In this document: positions 1 through 7,077 of the stretch, one piece after another
Position numbering within the stretch: position 1 is the first letter of the stretch
Layout of the letters: every line of letters starts with the position of its first letter
Assembly: GCA_049514735.1 (NCBI GenBank)
Contig: JBEKUT010000109.1
Coordinates: 1-17,466 of the forward strand
Direction: 5' to 3'
Length of the DNA stretch: 17,466 nt
DNA from: JAICMB01 sp049514735
GTDB lineage: Bacteria > Acidobacteriota > Terriglobia > Bryobacterales > Bryobacteraceae
Made by a program: the position numbers and the translations under genes
The notes under the pieces: model-generated
Seen by the model: only the letters and a program-made list of their open reading frames with translations
Databases searched by the model: none
Told to the model about the DNA's origin: nothing

Positions 1-1
1 A

Positions 2-1186
2 CAAGACGCGCTGCGTTTCATCATGCGCTGGCAGCAGTTGACCGGACCGATCATAGCCAAAGGCGTGGAAGACACCACGCTCTACATTTTCAACCGCCTG
101 GTTTCGATGAACGACGTGGGCGCCTCACCGGAGCCGGTGTCCATCGAGCAGTTTCACTTTTTCAACGCGGAGCGTAATGCACATTGGCCGGCAGCGATGA
201 ACGCGACATCGACTCACGACACCAAACGCAGCGCCGATGTCCGCGCAAGGATCAACGTCCTGTCTGAGATGCCGGACGTGTGGGCCAAGAAGGTCCGCCG
301 CTGGGGACGCTTGAACCGGCAGTTCAAACGCAAAATCGGCGGCGCGATGGCGCCGGATGCGAACGACGAGTATCTGATTTATCAAACCCTCCTAGGAGCG
401 TGGCCCATCGAGAAGGAGCGGCTCGAACAATATTTGGTCAAAGCGTTGCGAGAAGCCAAGGTGCACACGAGTTGGCTGCACCCGAGTAAGGAATACGAAG
501 ACGCGGCTCTCGAATTCGCCGCGAAGATTCTGGAATCGTCAAACGCGTTCCCCGGGCAGTTCGAGGCGCTACGGAAGCGCGTCTCGTTCTACGGCGCAGT
601 GAACTCGCTGGCACAAACGCTCCTAAAGATCGCCAGCCCCGGCGTCCCGGATTTTTATCAGGACACGATTCGCTGGAGTCTCCGCCTGGTGGATCCCGAT
701 AATCGCGTGCCACCCGATCCCGCGCGGGCCGAGGCGCCCAGCCGTTTCGATCCTGAACTGCTCGACAATTGGGAGGATGGCCGAATTAAGGCCTGGATCA
801 CGGCGGCGGCGTTATGTTTTCGCAAAGACAATCCCGATCTGTTCACGAAGGGAGAATATTTGCCACTTACCGCGTCGGGAGAAGCCGCCGACCGGTCCAT
901 CAGCTTTGCCCGGCGTCACGGCCAAGTTTATTGCGTGGCGATTGTGCCGCGTTTCAGCAGCCAATTTTCAACGCTTCAGAAATGGCCGGCGGGCCGGAGA
1001 ATCTGGGGCGATAGTTGCGTCATCCTTCCCGACGACACTCCACCAACCTGGCGCAATGTGCTCACGAATGAAACGGTCGGCGGGGCGGTGGTGGACGGAC
1101 GGAAAGTGGTTTACATTTCCGACGCGTTAAAGACATGTCCGGTGGCGCTTTTAGAGGCCACGGGGTCAAGCGTTGTTGGTTCGTAG
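2..1186 (+). CDS. treY: Malto-oligosyltrehalose synthase, C-terminal part
   Basis: The reading frame is open from base 2 and lacks its start, so this is the last 394 residues of a protein usually 700-950 residues long. TreY (GH13 family) converts the reducing-end alpha-1,4 bond of maltooligosaccharides to alpha,alpha-1,1, the first step of the TreY/TreZ trehalose pathway in the cytoplasm. Seen near the N-terminal end of the fragment: AKGVEDTTLYIFNRL and then STHDTKRSADVRAR, both strongly typical of TreY. Further on, SPGVPDFYQ and LVDPDNRVPPD match the family's C-terminal barrel and tail. TreZ/TreX partners would lie upstream, outside the window. The last codons (SSVVGS, from about base 1168) are written by the repeat array that follows, so the natural C-terminus may have been altered. 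Confidence 0.95.
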   Translation, partial: QDALRFIMRWQQLTGPIIAKGVEDTTLYIFNRLVSMNDVGASPEPVSIEQFHFFNAERNAHWPAAMNATSTHDTKRSADVRARINVLSEMPDVWAKKVRRWGRLNRQFKRKIGGAMAPDANDEYLIYQTLLGAWPIEKERLEQYLVKALREAKVHTSWLHPSKEYEDAALEFAAKILESSNAFPGQFEALRKRVSFYGAVNSLAQTLLKIASPGVPDFYQDTIRWSLRLVDPDNRVPPDPARAEAPSRFDPELLDNWEDGRIKAWITAAALCFRKDNPDLFTKGEYLPLTASGEAADRSISFARRHGQVYCVAIVPRFSSQFSTLQKWPAGRRIWGDSCVILPDDTPPTWRNVLTNETVGGAVVDGRKVVYISDALKTCPVALLEATGSSVVGS

Positions 1187-1616
1187 TTCGTAGTTCATGG
1201 TTCGCACGCATCGGGTTTGCGTCTAGGGCGGGCGCGCGTTTTCGTCAGCGCGTTCTACGTTCGACGTACTACGTTCTACGTTTGTGAGCGTTGGTGGTTC
1301 GTGGTTGGTGGTTCGGGCGTAACGCGTTCTACGTTCGACGTACTACGTTCTACGTTCGTAAGCGTTGGTGGTTCGGGGTTCGTGGTTGGTGGTTCGGGCG
1401 TATCGCGTTCTACGATTGACGTACTACGTTCTACGTTCGTAAGCGTTGTTGGTTCGGGGTTCGTGGTTGGTGGTTCGGGCGTAACGCGTTGTACGTTCGA
1501 CGTACTACGTTCTACGTTCGTAAGCGTTGTTGGTTCGTGGTTGGTGGTTCGGGCGTAACGCGTTTTACGATTGGCGTAGTGCGTTCTAGGTTCGTCAGCG
1601 TTGGTGGCTCGGGGTG
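1168..1616. repeat. Tandem 74/81-bp repeat array between convergent genes
   Basis: There are four near-identical units at 1250-1323 (74 bp), 1324-1404 (81), 1405-1485 (81) and 1486-1559 (74), then a degenerate fifth at 1560-1616. A partial copy (AAGCGTTGTTGGTTCG) at 1168-1183 spans the treY stop. Each unit has a half built of GTTCTACGT / GACGTACTACGT sub-repeats and a half built of GTTGGTGGTTCGTGG-type G/T-rich sub-repeats. The 81-bp units carry an extra GGGGTTC. The G/T-rich half is G-rich on the plus strand. Stop codons are rare in several frames, so the array reads as spurious proteins on both strands. No gene is needed to explain 1187-1511. The role is unknown; such degenerate intergenic repeats can spread by slippage or recombination. 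Confidence 0.93.
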
Positions 1617-2651
1617 CGGCGTGTGATTGGCCAGGGTTGAGGCTAGACGCGTGTAGAGGGCGGCTAGCTGGTTGGGGAGGATTTGGGCGAGTTTGGCGAG
1701 GACTTCGTCCAGCGGTTGTGGGTTGGCGAGTGGCTCTAGTTCGATGGTTATGGCGCGGCGGGCGAGGTCGGGACGGGGTTTGAAGTTTTCGTTGGCGGTG
1801 ATTAGTATTGGCCGGGCAAGGTCGAGTTCGATGGGCGGTTGATGGCCGGGCAGGCGGATGGTGACGCACGTTCCGGTGGAGAGGCGGCAGAGGGCGTCCG
1901 CTACCGAGTTCGACATGCGGGTGACGTGATCGAAGGCGAGGATGCGGTTGCGGTAGGCGAGTTGCATCACTTGGCCTTCTTGAGACGGCAGCGGGTGCAG
2001 GGGCGCGGCGACGGGGTCGAGCAGCGCGCGTATGATGCGGGCGGCTGTGCTCTTACCGCTGCCTCCGGGTCCCTGGATAATCAGGACCGGGAAGGGACCT
2101 TTGGGGCGGAGCGCGGCGAGGAGCCAGGTCTGGAGCTTGTCCCAGTTTGCGGTATCGATGTTGAGTAGATCGGGAAGGGAATCGGCGGCTTCCGGAGTGG
2201 ACTCGGGCAAGGGGAGGGTGAGCTCGCCCCGGGTGCTGCGGAAGGCCACTTCGGACACGGTGGCGATGCGCCAGCCTTGCGGCGTGACGACCACGGACTC
2301 ACCGCGGCTGTTGCAGAGGTCGATATGGATGGCTGGATCGGGGCCGGTACTGCCGATGACCCGAACATCGACGGGACGGCGGCGGGAGGAACACATAGCA
2401 CGGGCCCGAAGAGTGGCGAGGACATTGCGCAACCCCGCTTCGCCGAGGGGCGATGCTTGAATACGGAAGTAGCGATCGCGGAGCCAGTCGGCCAGGCGCG
2501 GGTCGGCGATGGAGAAGGTCTGGCTGAGGTTGCCGAGCGGTAACGCAAGGCAGGCTTCGTTGGCCGTGGAGCTGAAGATGGCATCGTCGTCGAGGTCGGC
2601 TATCATTTCGGCAACGACTGCACTCTCGCGGCGGTTGGCGCTCTGTTTCAT
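1512..2651 (-). CDS. P-loop ATPase related to phage/plasmid primase-helicase ATPases, repeat-derived C-terminus
   Basis: 379 residues, ATG at 2651. Walker A is GPGGSGKST at residues 194-202. A Walker B-like ILAFDH lies at 237-242, a sensor-like ILITANE at 282-288 and RPDLARRAITIEL at 293-305. The last resembles the RPDL..RA arrangement of D5-like/VapE-like ATPases of phages and integrative elements. Residues 1-180 are not recognised and may be an adaptor or substrate-binding part. From about residue 346 the sequence becomes EPPTLTNLERTTP..., which is translated intergenic repeat. The usual alpha-helical region after the ATPase core is therefore short or missing, and this could be a truncated gene. 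It stands alone, convergent to treY and divergent from the YCII gene. DNA processing in a mobile element is the likely ancestral role, by family resemblance only. Confidence 0.75.
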   Translation of the reverse strand: MKQSANRRESAVVAEMIADLDDDAIFSSTANEACLALPLGNLSQTFSIADPRLADWLRDRYFRIQASPLGEAGLRNVLATLRARAMCSSRRRPVDVRVIGSTGPDPAIHIDLCNSRGESVVVTPQGWRIATVSEVAFRSTRGELTLPLPESTPEAADSLPDLLNIDTANWDKLQTWLLAALRPKGPFPVLIIQGPGGSGKSTAARIIRALLDPVAAPLHPLPSQEGQVMQLAYRNRILAFDHVTRMSNSVADALCRLSTGTCVTIRLPGHQPPIELDLARPILITANENFKPRPDLARRAITIELEPLANPQPLDEVLAKLAQILPNQLAALYTRLASTLANHTPHPEPPTLTNLERTTPIVKRVTPEPPTTNQQRLRT

Positions 2652-2754
2652 CTGCCTCGATTTTGCGGCGAGGGTGTGCGGGTTGGATGTGCCGCGTCGT
2701 GTAAGTTGTTGCAGGCGGGGAGAATTTAGTTATGCGATTATGGTGAATCGAAAT

Positions 2755-3054
2755 ATGACTTACTTTTTTTGCAGGCTCAATGCGCCGCGTCGGACGTTTA
2801 GCCAGGATATGACTCCGGAGGAATTTGCGGTCATGCAGGCGCATGTGGCTTACTGGTCCGAACTGACCGCGAAACGCATTGCGATTGCGTTTGGTCCGGT
2901 GGCCGATCCGAAAGGCGCCTGGGGGTTGGGCGTTGTCGAGGTGGAGAACGAGGACGAGGTGCGCGGCGTCGTCGATAATGACCCGGCGATGAAGGGCGGC
3001 GCGGGGTTTTCGTTTGACGTTTATCCCATGCCGCGAGTGATTTCGAGAAGCTGA
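2755..3054 (+). CDS. YCII-related domain protein
   Basis: 99 residues if it starts at the ATG at 2755 (MTYFFCRLNAPR). An in-frame ATG at 2740 would add five residues. The shorter form fits related proteins, which begin MxYFxxRLxPPRxxF. Typical features are DMTPEEFAVMQAHVAYW, then IAFGPVADPKGAWGLGVVEVE and a C-terminal GFSFDVYPMPR. YCII-like proteins are small ferredoxin-fold proteins, with a His/Asp pair proposed as the active site. Their substrates are mostly unknown and the fold resembles muconolactone isomerase-type enzymes. The gene is divergent from the P-loop ATPase across about 100 bp that must hold both promoters. It lies 30 bp before the EEP gene and may be co-transcribed with it. 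Confidence 0.85.
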   Translation: MTYFFCRLNAPRRTFSQDMTPEEFAVMQAHVAYWSELTAKRIAIAFGPVADPKGAWGLGVVEVENEDEVRGVVDNDPAMKGGAGFSFDVYPMPRVISRS

Positions 3055-3084
3055 GTTTGTGCTACAAGTAGTGCAAATAGTTTC

Positions 3085-3960
3085 ATGCAGTTCCGTGTTG
3101 TATTCTTTTTTGTTTTGAGCACTGTTGTTGTCTGCTCCGCCGTTAACCCCCTGGATGAAATTCGCCGTGGAGATTTTGCGCGGGAAGCCGCGGTTGGGAA
3201 CGAGCTTCACGTTCTCGATTGGAACATCGACCGGGGGGCGCGTTTAGAACAAATCGCCGCGGGAATGGCGTCGCAAAAGCCGGACCTGGCGATTCTGCAG
3301 GAAGTCGATTTGCATGCGCGGCGCAGCGATTTCCAGGATGTGGCGCAGGTTCTGGCGCAACGATTGAACCTGAATTTTGTGTTCGCTCCCGAGTTTCAGG
3401 AACTGGGGCAGAGCTCCGCGGATCAGCCGGCATATCACGGGAACGCGATTCTCACTTCGCTGCCGATCCGGTCGACACGGATGCTGCGCTTCGAGAGCCA
3501 GTCGGGATTTTGGAAGCCGCATGCTTACGTGCCGTCGTGGGCGCTGTTTCAGAGGCGGCTGGGTGGGCGGGTGGCGCTGATCACGGAACTGGAGTTCGAA
3601 CATCGGACGCTGGTGGTTTACAATTTGCATCTTGAAAGCCGCAGCGGCGGGCGCATTCAATATGAGCAGTTGCAGGAAGTTTTGAAAGATGCGGCGCGGT
3701 ATCCGGCCGACACGCCGGTGGTGGTGGCGGGCGATATCAATACGAAGTATCCACACTCGATCGCGGAAGTGGCGAAGCTGATGCGGGATGCGGGGTATCA
3801 GAGCGCGTTTGGGGATAAGCATGTGCGGACGCACGTGATTGTGGGGGATCTGGACTGGATCTTTGCGCGGGGGCCGGTGCGGTTGAGCGATGCTAAGGTG
3901 CATCGAGAGATGCCGGGGTCGGATCATTGGGCGGTGTCGGCGAGGTTGGCGGGGCGGTAG
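3085..3960 (+). CDS. Exported endonuclease/exonuclease/phosphatase (EEP) family protein
   Basis: 291 residues. Residues 1-19 form a hydrophobic signal peptide, with likely cleavage after VCSA, so the mature enzyme probably acts in the periplasm or outside. The EEP (DNase I/ExoIII-like) metal-dependent phosphodiesterase motifs are all present and in order: WNID (Asn47), LQEVD (Glu73), YNLHLES (His182), GDINT (Asp217/Asn219), LDWIF (Asp256) and the terminal GSDHWAV (Asp280/His281). It should be catalytically competent. The substrate (nucleic acid, phospholipid or phosphoester) cannot be read from sequence. Its 3' third and a 5' segment recur as separate fragments at 5606-5809 and 7019-7077, so this family is the homology scaffold of the accessory region that follows. 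Confidence 0.92.
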   Translation: MQFRVVFFFVLSTVVVCSAVNPLDEIRRGDFAREAAVGNELHVLDWNIDRGARLEQIAAGMASQKPDLAILQEVDLHARRSDFQDVAQVLAQRLNLNFVFAPEFQELGQSSADQPAYHGNAILTSLPIRSTRMLRFESQSGFWKPHAYVPSWALFQRRLGGRVALITELEFEHRTLVVYNLHLESRSGGRIQYEQLQEVLKDAARYPADTPVVVAGDINTKYPHSIAEVAKLMRDAGYQSAFGDKHVRTHVIVGDLDWIFARGPVRLSDAKVHREMPGSDHWAVSARLAGR

Positions 3961-4023
3961 GGGCGGCTAGGTTTGAATAGTGTGTGATAGGTTCTTGCCG
4001 TCGCAGCAACTTGTCCCGATAAT

Positions 4024-4042
4024 CAGATCTTTGATGGATCTG
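4024..4042. promoter_or_regulatory. Inverted repeat upstream of the AAA ATPase gene
   Basis: CAGATC, a 7-base spacer and GATCTG form a perfect 6-bp dyad about 48 bases before the ATPase start codon, inside the 129-base gap after the EEP gene. It could be an operator or a short hairpin. A dyad this short can arise by chance. Confidence 0.25.
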
Positions 4043-4089
4043 CTGTAATCTGGGAAGTGCTCCTCTAAGATCTCCGAAGGGACAGAAGA

Positions 4090-5382
4090 ATGGCACGGAT
4101 CGAAGGCATCCGGATACGCAATTTTCGCGCGTTACGCGATGTCACGCTGGGGAAAGTCCTGAGCTTACAGGAACCGGACCCTCTTTCGCCGATGACTGCG
4201 GTGATCGGGAAGAATGGCGCCGGTAAGAGCACACTGTTCGATGTTTTTGGATTCTTAGCGGACTGTCTTAAAACGGGAGTTGAGGAGGCCTTCGAGGCCC
4301 GCGGGCGTGGCGGCTTCGAGCGGGTCAGATCACAAGGGGTTGAGGGACCGATTGGGTTTGAGATTTACTATAAGGAGGAGGGTAATGCCCGCCCAATCAC
4401 CTACGAACTGTCGATTGATCGAGACGCTTCCGGCCGTCCTTACGTTCTGAAAGAGAGGCTCCGGCAACGGCGTAAGGGCCAAAATCATGGTTGGCCGTTT
4501 TCCTTTCCGATACTCAACGAGGGTAAAGGCGTCGTGTGGAGTGGTGAAAAGGAAGGCAGGGAGCTTGATGAGGGTGAAAGCCACTTCAATCTAAGCGACT
4601 TCATTGAAACCATCAAACGCACCGAAGACAAGGAAGAGAGTAGGGACACTGAGGTCGTGGAACTTGACGACAGCCGGAAACTTGGCATTGCGACCTTGGG
4701 ATCGCTGAAGCAACATCCACGTATCTCGGCGTTCCGGCGTTTCATTGAAGGGTGGTACATAAGCTATTTCAGCCCCGATGCGGCGAGGAGCCTCCCCCTA
4801 GCGGGCCCCCAGAAGCACTTAAATGTAAATGGTGACAACTTGGGAAACGTGGTGCAGTTTATGGAACGCGAACACCCGAAAAAATTCGGGGCGATCCTAG
4901 AACGCATCGCCGCGAAGATACCGGGAATACAGAGAATTGACACGGAGAAGACGCCCGATGGACGTTTGCTGCTCCGGTTTAACGATAAGGGTTTCCAGGA
5001 TCCTTTCTATGCGCAGCAGATGTCTGACGGAACATTGAAGGTGTTTGCGTATTTCCTGCTTCTCGAGGATCCCACGCCGCCCCCTTTTTTGTGCGTCGAG
5101 GAGCCCGAGAATGGCCTATACCATAAGCTCCTGGGGGCTCTGGCAAAGGAATTTCGCGCCCATGCTACAAGCCAAAAATCCGGATCACAGATATTCGTCA
5201 CTACGCACCAACCGTATTTTGTTGACGGAATGAATCCAGAAGAGGTCTGGATTCTCGAGAAGGGCGTGGATGGGTTCTCAATAATAAAACGAGCGAGTGA
5301 AGATCCCATCGTTGAGAACCTGGTTTCGGAAGGACTGCCTTTGGGCGGCCTTTGGTATAGCGACTATCTCGACGCGAGGTGA
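4090..5382 (+). CDS. AAA family ATPase (AAA15/OLD-like, SMC/ABC type)
   Basis: 430 residues. ATG at 4090 follows a good ribosome site (AAGGGA at 4077-4082, 7-base spacer). The N-terminus IEGIRIRNFRALRDV is the typical start of RecF/OLD-like ATPases. Walker A is GKNGAGKST at residues 40-48, an ABC-signature-like MSDGT lies at 311-315, Walker B is FLCVEEPENGL with Glu337/Glu338, and the switch histidine is His373 in TTHQPYF. Between these is a family-specific insert (about 80-290), partly charged. Such ATPases usually act as sensor or engine for a nuclease partner, as in OLD, RloA/RloB and PARIS AriA/AriB, often in phage defence. The next gene starts with a GTGA overlap but is truncated, so the pair is probably broken here. 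GC content looks lower than in neighbours, consistent with horizontal transfer. Confidence 0.88.
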   Translation: MARIEGIRIRNFRALRDVTLGKVLSLQEPDPLSPMTAVIGKNGAGKSTLFDVFGFLADCLKTGVEEAFEARGRGGFERVRSQGVEGPIGFEIYYKEEGNARPITYELSIDRDASGRPYVLKERLRQRRKGQNHGWPFSFPILNEGKGVVWSGEKEGRELDEGESHFNLSDFIETIKRTEDKEESRDTEVVELDDSRKLGIATLGSLKQHPRISAFRRFIEGWYISYFSPDAARSLPLAGPQKHLNVNGDNLGNVVQFMEREHPKKFGAILERIAAKIPGIQRIDTEKTPDGRLLLRFNDKGFQDPFYAQQMSDGTLKVFAYFLLLEDPTPPPFLCVEEPENGLYHKLLGALAKEFRAHATSQKSGSQIFVTTHQPYFVDGMNPEEVWILEKGVDGFSIIKRASEDPIVENLVSEGLPLGGLWYSDYLDAR

Positions 5383-5606
5383 TTGTGCACATCGAGGTGC
5401 TGGTTGAGGATCTTTCCGGGAAAATAGCGTTGGACACTCTGGTGTCCAAGATAGTAGGGACGGAAGACTCGTTCCGTGTCCATCCTTACAAGGGGATCGG
5501 CGGTATACCGAGAAATATGAAGGACGCATCCGACCCCAGCAAGCGAACCCTCTTAACTAAATTGCCAAAATTACTGAAGGGCTATGGTCGCACGTTCGCC
5601 GGCTAG
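5379..5606 (+). pseudogene. Truncated DUF4276-like partner of the AAA ATPase
   Basis: 75 codons, with a GTG start overlapping the ATPase stop (GTGA at 5379-5382), so translation is coupled. The N-terminus HIEVLVEDLSGKIALDTLV, followed by YKGIGGIPRNM and KLLKGYGRTFAG, resembles the first third of DUF4276-type proteins found next to AAA ATPases. These are usually over 200 residues, and I suspect a TOPRIM-like nuclease fold in which the VE glutamate (residue 10) would be catalytic. The reading stops at TAG 5604-5606, exactly where homology to the EEP 3' end begins. The rest, including any DxD motif, was therefore lost at a recombination junction. The family assignment is from memory of the N-terminal pattern. 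The truncation itself is clear. Confidence 0.7.
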
Positions 5607-5809
5607 CGGAGGTGGCGAAGTTGATGCGGGATGCGGGGTATCAGAGCGCGTTTGGCGATCAGCATGTGCGGACGCACGTGATTGTGGGGGATCTGGATTG
5701 GATTTTTGCGAGGGGGCCGGTGCGGTTGAGCGATGCGAAGGTGCATCGGGAGATGCCGGGGTCGGATCATTGGGCAGTGTCGGCGGGGGAGCGGGTGGCG
5801 GGGCGGTAA
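5606..5809 (+). pseudogene. Detached 3' fragment of an EEP family gene
   Basis: This segment matches 3763-3960 of the complete EEP gene, with roughly ten scattered, mostly third-position differences and a 6-base insertion near the end. It encodes the C-terminal KLMRDAGYQSAFGDQHVRTH... part with LDWIF and GSDHWAV and ends in its own stop (TAA). The catalytic core and signal peptide are absent, so it cannot be a functional enzyme. The near-synonymous differences show that it came from a once-functional paralogue and is not a recent copy of the upstream gene. A GTG at 5612 could start a 65-residue ORF, but expression is unlikely. Confidence 0.92.
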
Positions 5810-5821
5810 GCTCCAGCGTGA

Positions 5822-5962
5822 GATCTTGCGGGTTCACTTTTTAGCGTCGGCCGGTGGTGGCCTCGATCATTTATTACCTATATTTCAACTCCCGAAAAAG
5901 AGGCAGGCATGGACATCGTGAACGACATCTTCAGCAAGTACCGCGAGAAGCAAGGGCTTTGA
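5822..5962 (+). pseudogene. Possible C-terminal remnant of tcmP
   Basis: One frame is open from just after a stop at 5819-5821 to TGA 5960-5962. It reads ...SFIYYISTPEKEAGMDIV and then NDIFSKYREKQGL, a protein-like helical C-terminus with no good start for the whole. It ends one base before the DUF5131 start codon, as an upstream operon partner would. Three-Cys-motif (Gp37/DUF5131) genes are usually preceded by the partner gene tcmP, and this looks like the end of such a protein. The 5' part would have been lost at the junction with the EEP fragment. The identification is tentative. The tail alone could also be a 17-residue ORF from ATG 5909. Confidence 0.4.
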
Positions 5963-5963
5963 C

Positions 5964-6686
5964 ATGGCAGCGAATTCCCCGATCGAGTGGACCGACGCGA
6001 CCTGGAATCCGGTGACGGGCTGCGACAAGATCAGCACTGGATGCAAGCATTGTTACGCCGAGCGGATGGCGAAGCGACTGAAGGCGGCGGGCAATCCAAA
6101 CTACAAGAACGGGTTTGAGTTGACCCTGCAGCCGCAGATGCTCGCCCGCCCGTTGGAATGGAAGAAACCCAAGAACATTTTCGTCAACTCGATGAGCGAC
6201 CTGTTTCATGAGGACGTGCCGTTGGAATATATCCAGCGGGTTTTCTCCGTTATGAATGAGGCCAAGTGGCACCAGTATCAGGTGCTGACGAAACGGGCGG
6301 AGCGTGTCCGCGAGCTGAGTCCCCATCTTAAATGGGCGCCGCACATTTGGATGGGAGTGAGCGTTGAGAACGCGAAGTATCTCGATCGCATCGACCATTT
6401 GCGGGAGACTGGCGCTCACGTAAAGTTTCTATCTCTCGAGCCGCTGCTCGGACCACTTCACGAAATGAATCTTTGCGGTATCGATTGGGCAATTGTCGGC
6501 GGGGAGTCCGGGCCAGGCGCGCGCCCGGTTGATCCTGCATGGGTGACCGGCATCCGCGATCAGTGCCTCGAAGCCGGCGTGGCGTTCTTTTTCAAACAGT
6601 GGGGCGGCGTCCAAAAAAAGAGAACCGGACGCACTCTTGAAGGCCGGACTTGGGATCAAATGCCGGAACTTGTGGTTATTTCCTAA
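5964..6686 (+). CDS. DUF5131 / phage Gp37-Gp68 family three-Cys-motif protein
   Basis: 240 residues. It begins SPIEWTDATWNPVTGCDKIS, followed by TGCKHCYAERMAKRL. This gives the diagnostic CxxxxxxCxxC motif at Cys20, Cys27 and Cys30, thought to bind a metal or iron-sulfur cluster as in radical-SAM-like proteins. Later family motifs are MSDLFHEDVP, VLTKRAERV, GVSVEN, SLEPLLGP, the glycine-rich VGGESGPGARP, FFFKQWGG and GRTWDQMPE at the C-terminus. Length is normal. The biochemical role is undetermined. It is common in phages, prophages and genomic islands, often with tcmP and DUF4326 genes. Here the DUF4326 gene follows with a TAATG overlap, and the probable tcmP remnant precedes it. Confidence 0.93.
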   Translation: MAANSPIEWTDATWNPVTGCDKISTGCKHCYAERMAKRLKAAGNPNYKNGFELTLQPQMLARPLEWKKPKNIFVNSMSDLFHEDVPLEYIQRVFSVMNEAKWHQYQVLTKRAERVRELSPHLKWAPHIWMGVSVENAKYLDRIDHLRETGAHVKFLSLEPLLGPLHEMNLCGIDWAIVGGESGPGARPVDPAWVTGIRDQCLEAGVAFFFKQWGGVQKKRTGRTLEGRTWDQMPELVVIS

Positions 6687-6970
6687 TGGCCCGTCTCGTT
6701 GTTCACTGTAAGAAGGAAAAGTATGACGTCTATATCGGAAGAGCCGTTCCCAGGAGCGGTCTGAAAGCGTCCATCTGGGGCAACCCTTTCGCGATCGGCA
6801 AGGACGGCACGCGGGAAGAGGCGATGATGAAGTACCGAGCGTGGTTGCTTGGGAATCCGGAACTCCTCAAGAGGCTAGGGGAGTTGAAGGGGAAAGTGCT
6901 CGGTTGCTGGTGCTCGCCGGAAGCATGTCACGGCGATATATTATCTGAACTGGCCAACAAGGAACCTTAA
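6686..6970 (+). CDS. DUF4326 family protein
   Basis: 94 residues. The ATG at 6686 overlaps the DUF5131 stop (TAATG), so the two are translationally coupled. An in-frame upstream ATG at 6650 lies inside DUF5131 and is unlikely. Family motifs are DVYIGR (residues 14-19), a WGNPFAIGKDGTREEA loop (31-46), YRAWLL, ELKGKVLGCWCSPEACHGD with Cys74, Cys76, Cys81 and His82 as a probable metal or catalytic centre, and ILSELAN at the end. The function is unknown. DUF4326 proteins occur in phages and mobile islands beside DUF5131, suggesting a joint nucleotide or nucleic-acid-related job (inference). Confidence 0.9.
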   Translation: MARLVVHCKKEKYDVYIGRAVPRSGLKASIWGNPFAIGKDGTREEAMMKYRAWLLGNPELLKRLGELKGKVLGCWCSPEACHGDILSELANKEP

Positions 6971-7018
6971 TATAAGCGCCAGAGCGCGATAGAACCCCGG
7001 GCGGGGCAATCCGCTGCC

Positions 7019-7077
7019 GGGAACGAGCTTCACGCGCTCGATTGGAACATCGACCGGGGGCCGCGTTCAGAACAAAT
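7019..7077 (+). pseudogene. Detached 5' fragment of an EEP family gene
   Basis: These 59 bases match 3196-3254 of the complete EEP gene with only about four differences. They encode GNELHALDWNIDRGPRSEQI, the region around the metal-binding Asn. The match ends in AACAAAT, where the sequence switches to the ATP-grasp gene read from the other strand. The TAA stop of that gene (7077-7079) overlaps the last base of the fragment. No start codon or downstream motif survives. The 46 bases before it (6973-7018) hold only a GC-rich CCCCGGGCGGGG element and no recognisable gene. Confidence 0.88.

Noticed and set aside
1217..1558. Plus-strand repeat protein (RSTFDVLRSTFVSV units)
   Set aside because: Same repeat DNA read on the other strand; a consequence of low stop-codon density.
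1250..1616. Regularly spaced repeats that might be a CRISPR array
   Set aside because: The whole unit repeats end to end; there are no unique spacers, and no cas genes are near.
1276..1869. Long minus-strand reading frame through the repeats (TTNHEP/NVERSTS-rich protein)
   Set aside because: It is translated repeat plus an out-of-frame part of the ATPase gene; no start signal and no real protein pattern.
5612..5809. A separate 65-residue gene
   Set aside because: It is the EEP C-terminus only, without catalytic core or start signal; annotated as a gene fragment.
6979..6992. 14-base sequence CGCCAGAGCGCGAT also present at about 10513-10526, both near recombination edges
   Set aside because: A 14-mer shared twice in 17 kb is near chance expectation, and flanks do not match; not enough for an attachment site.
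6993..7005. CCCCGGGCGGGG as a terminator after DUF4326
   Set aside because: Only a 4-bp stem and no T-run.
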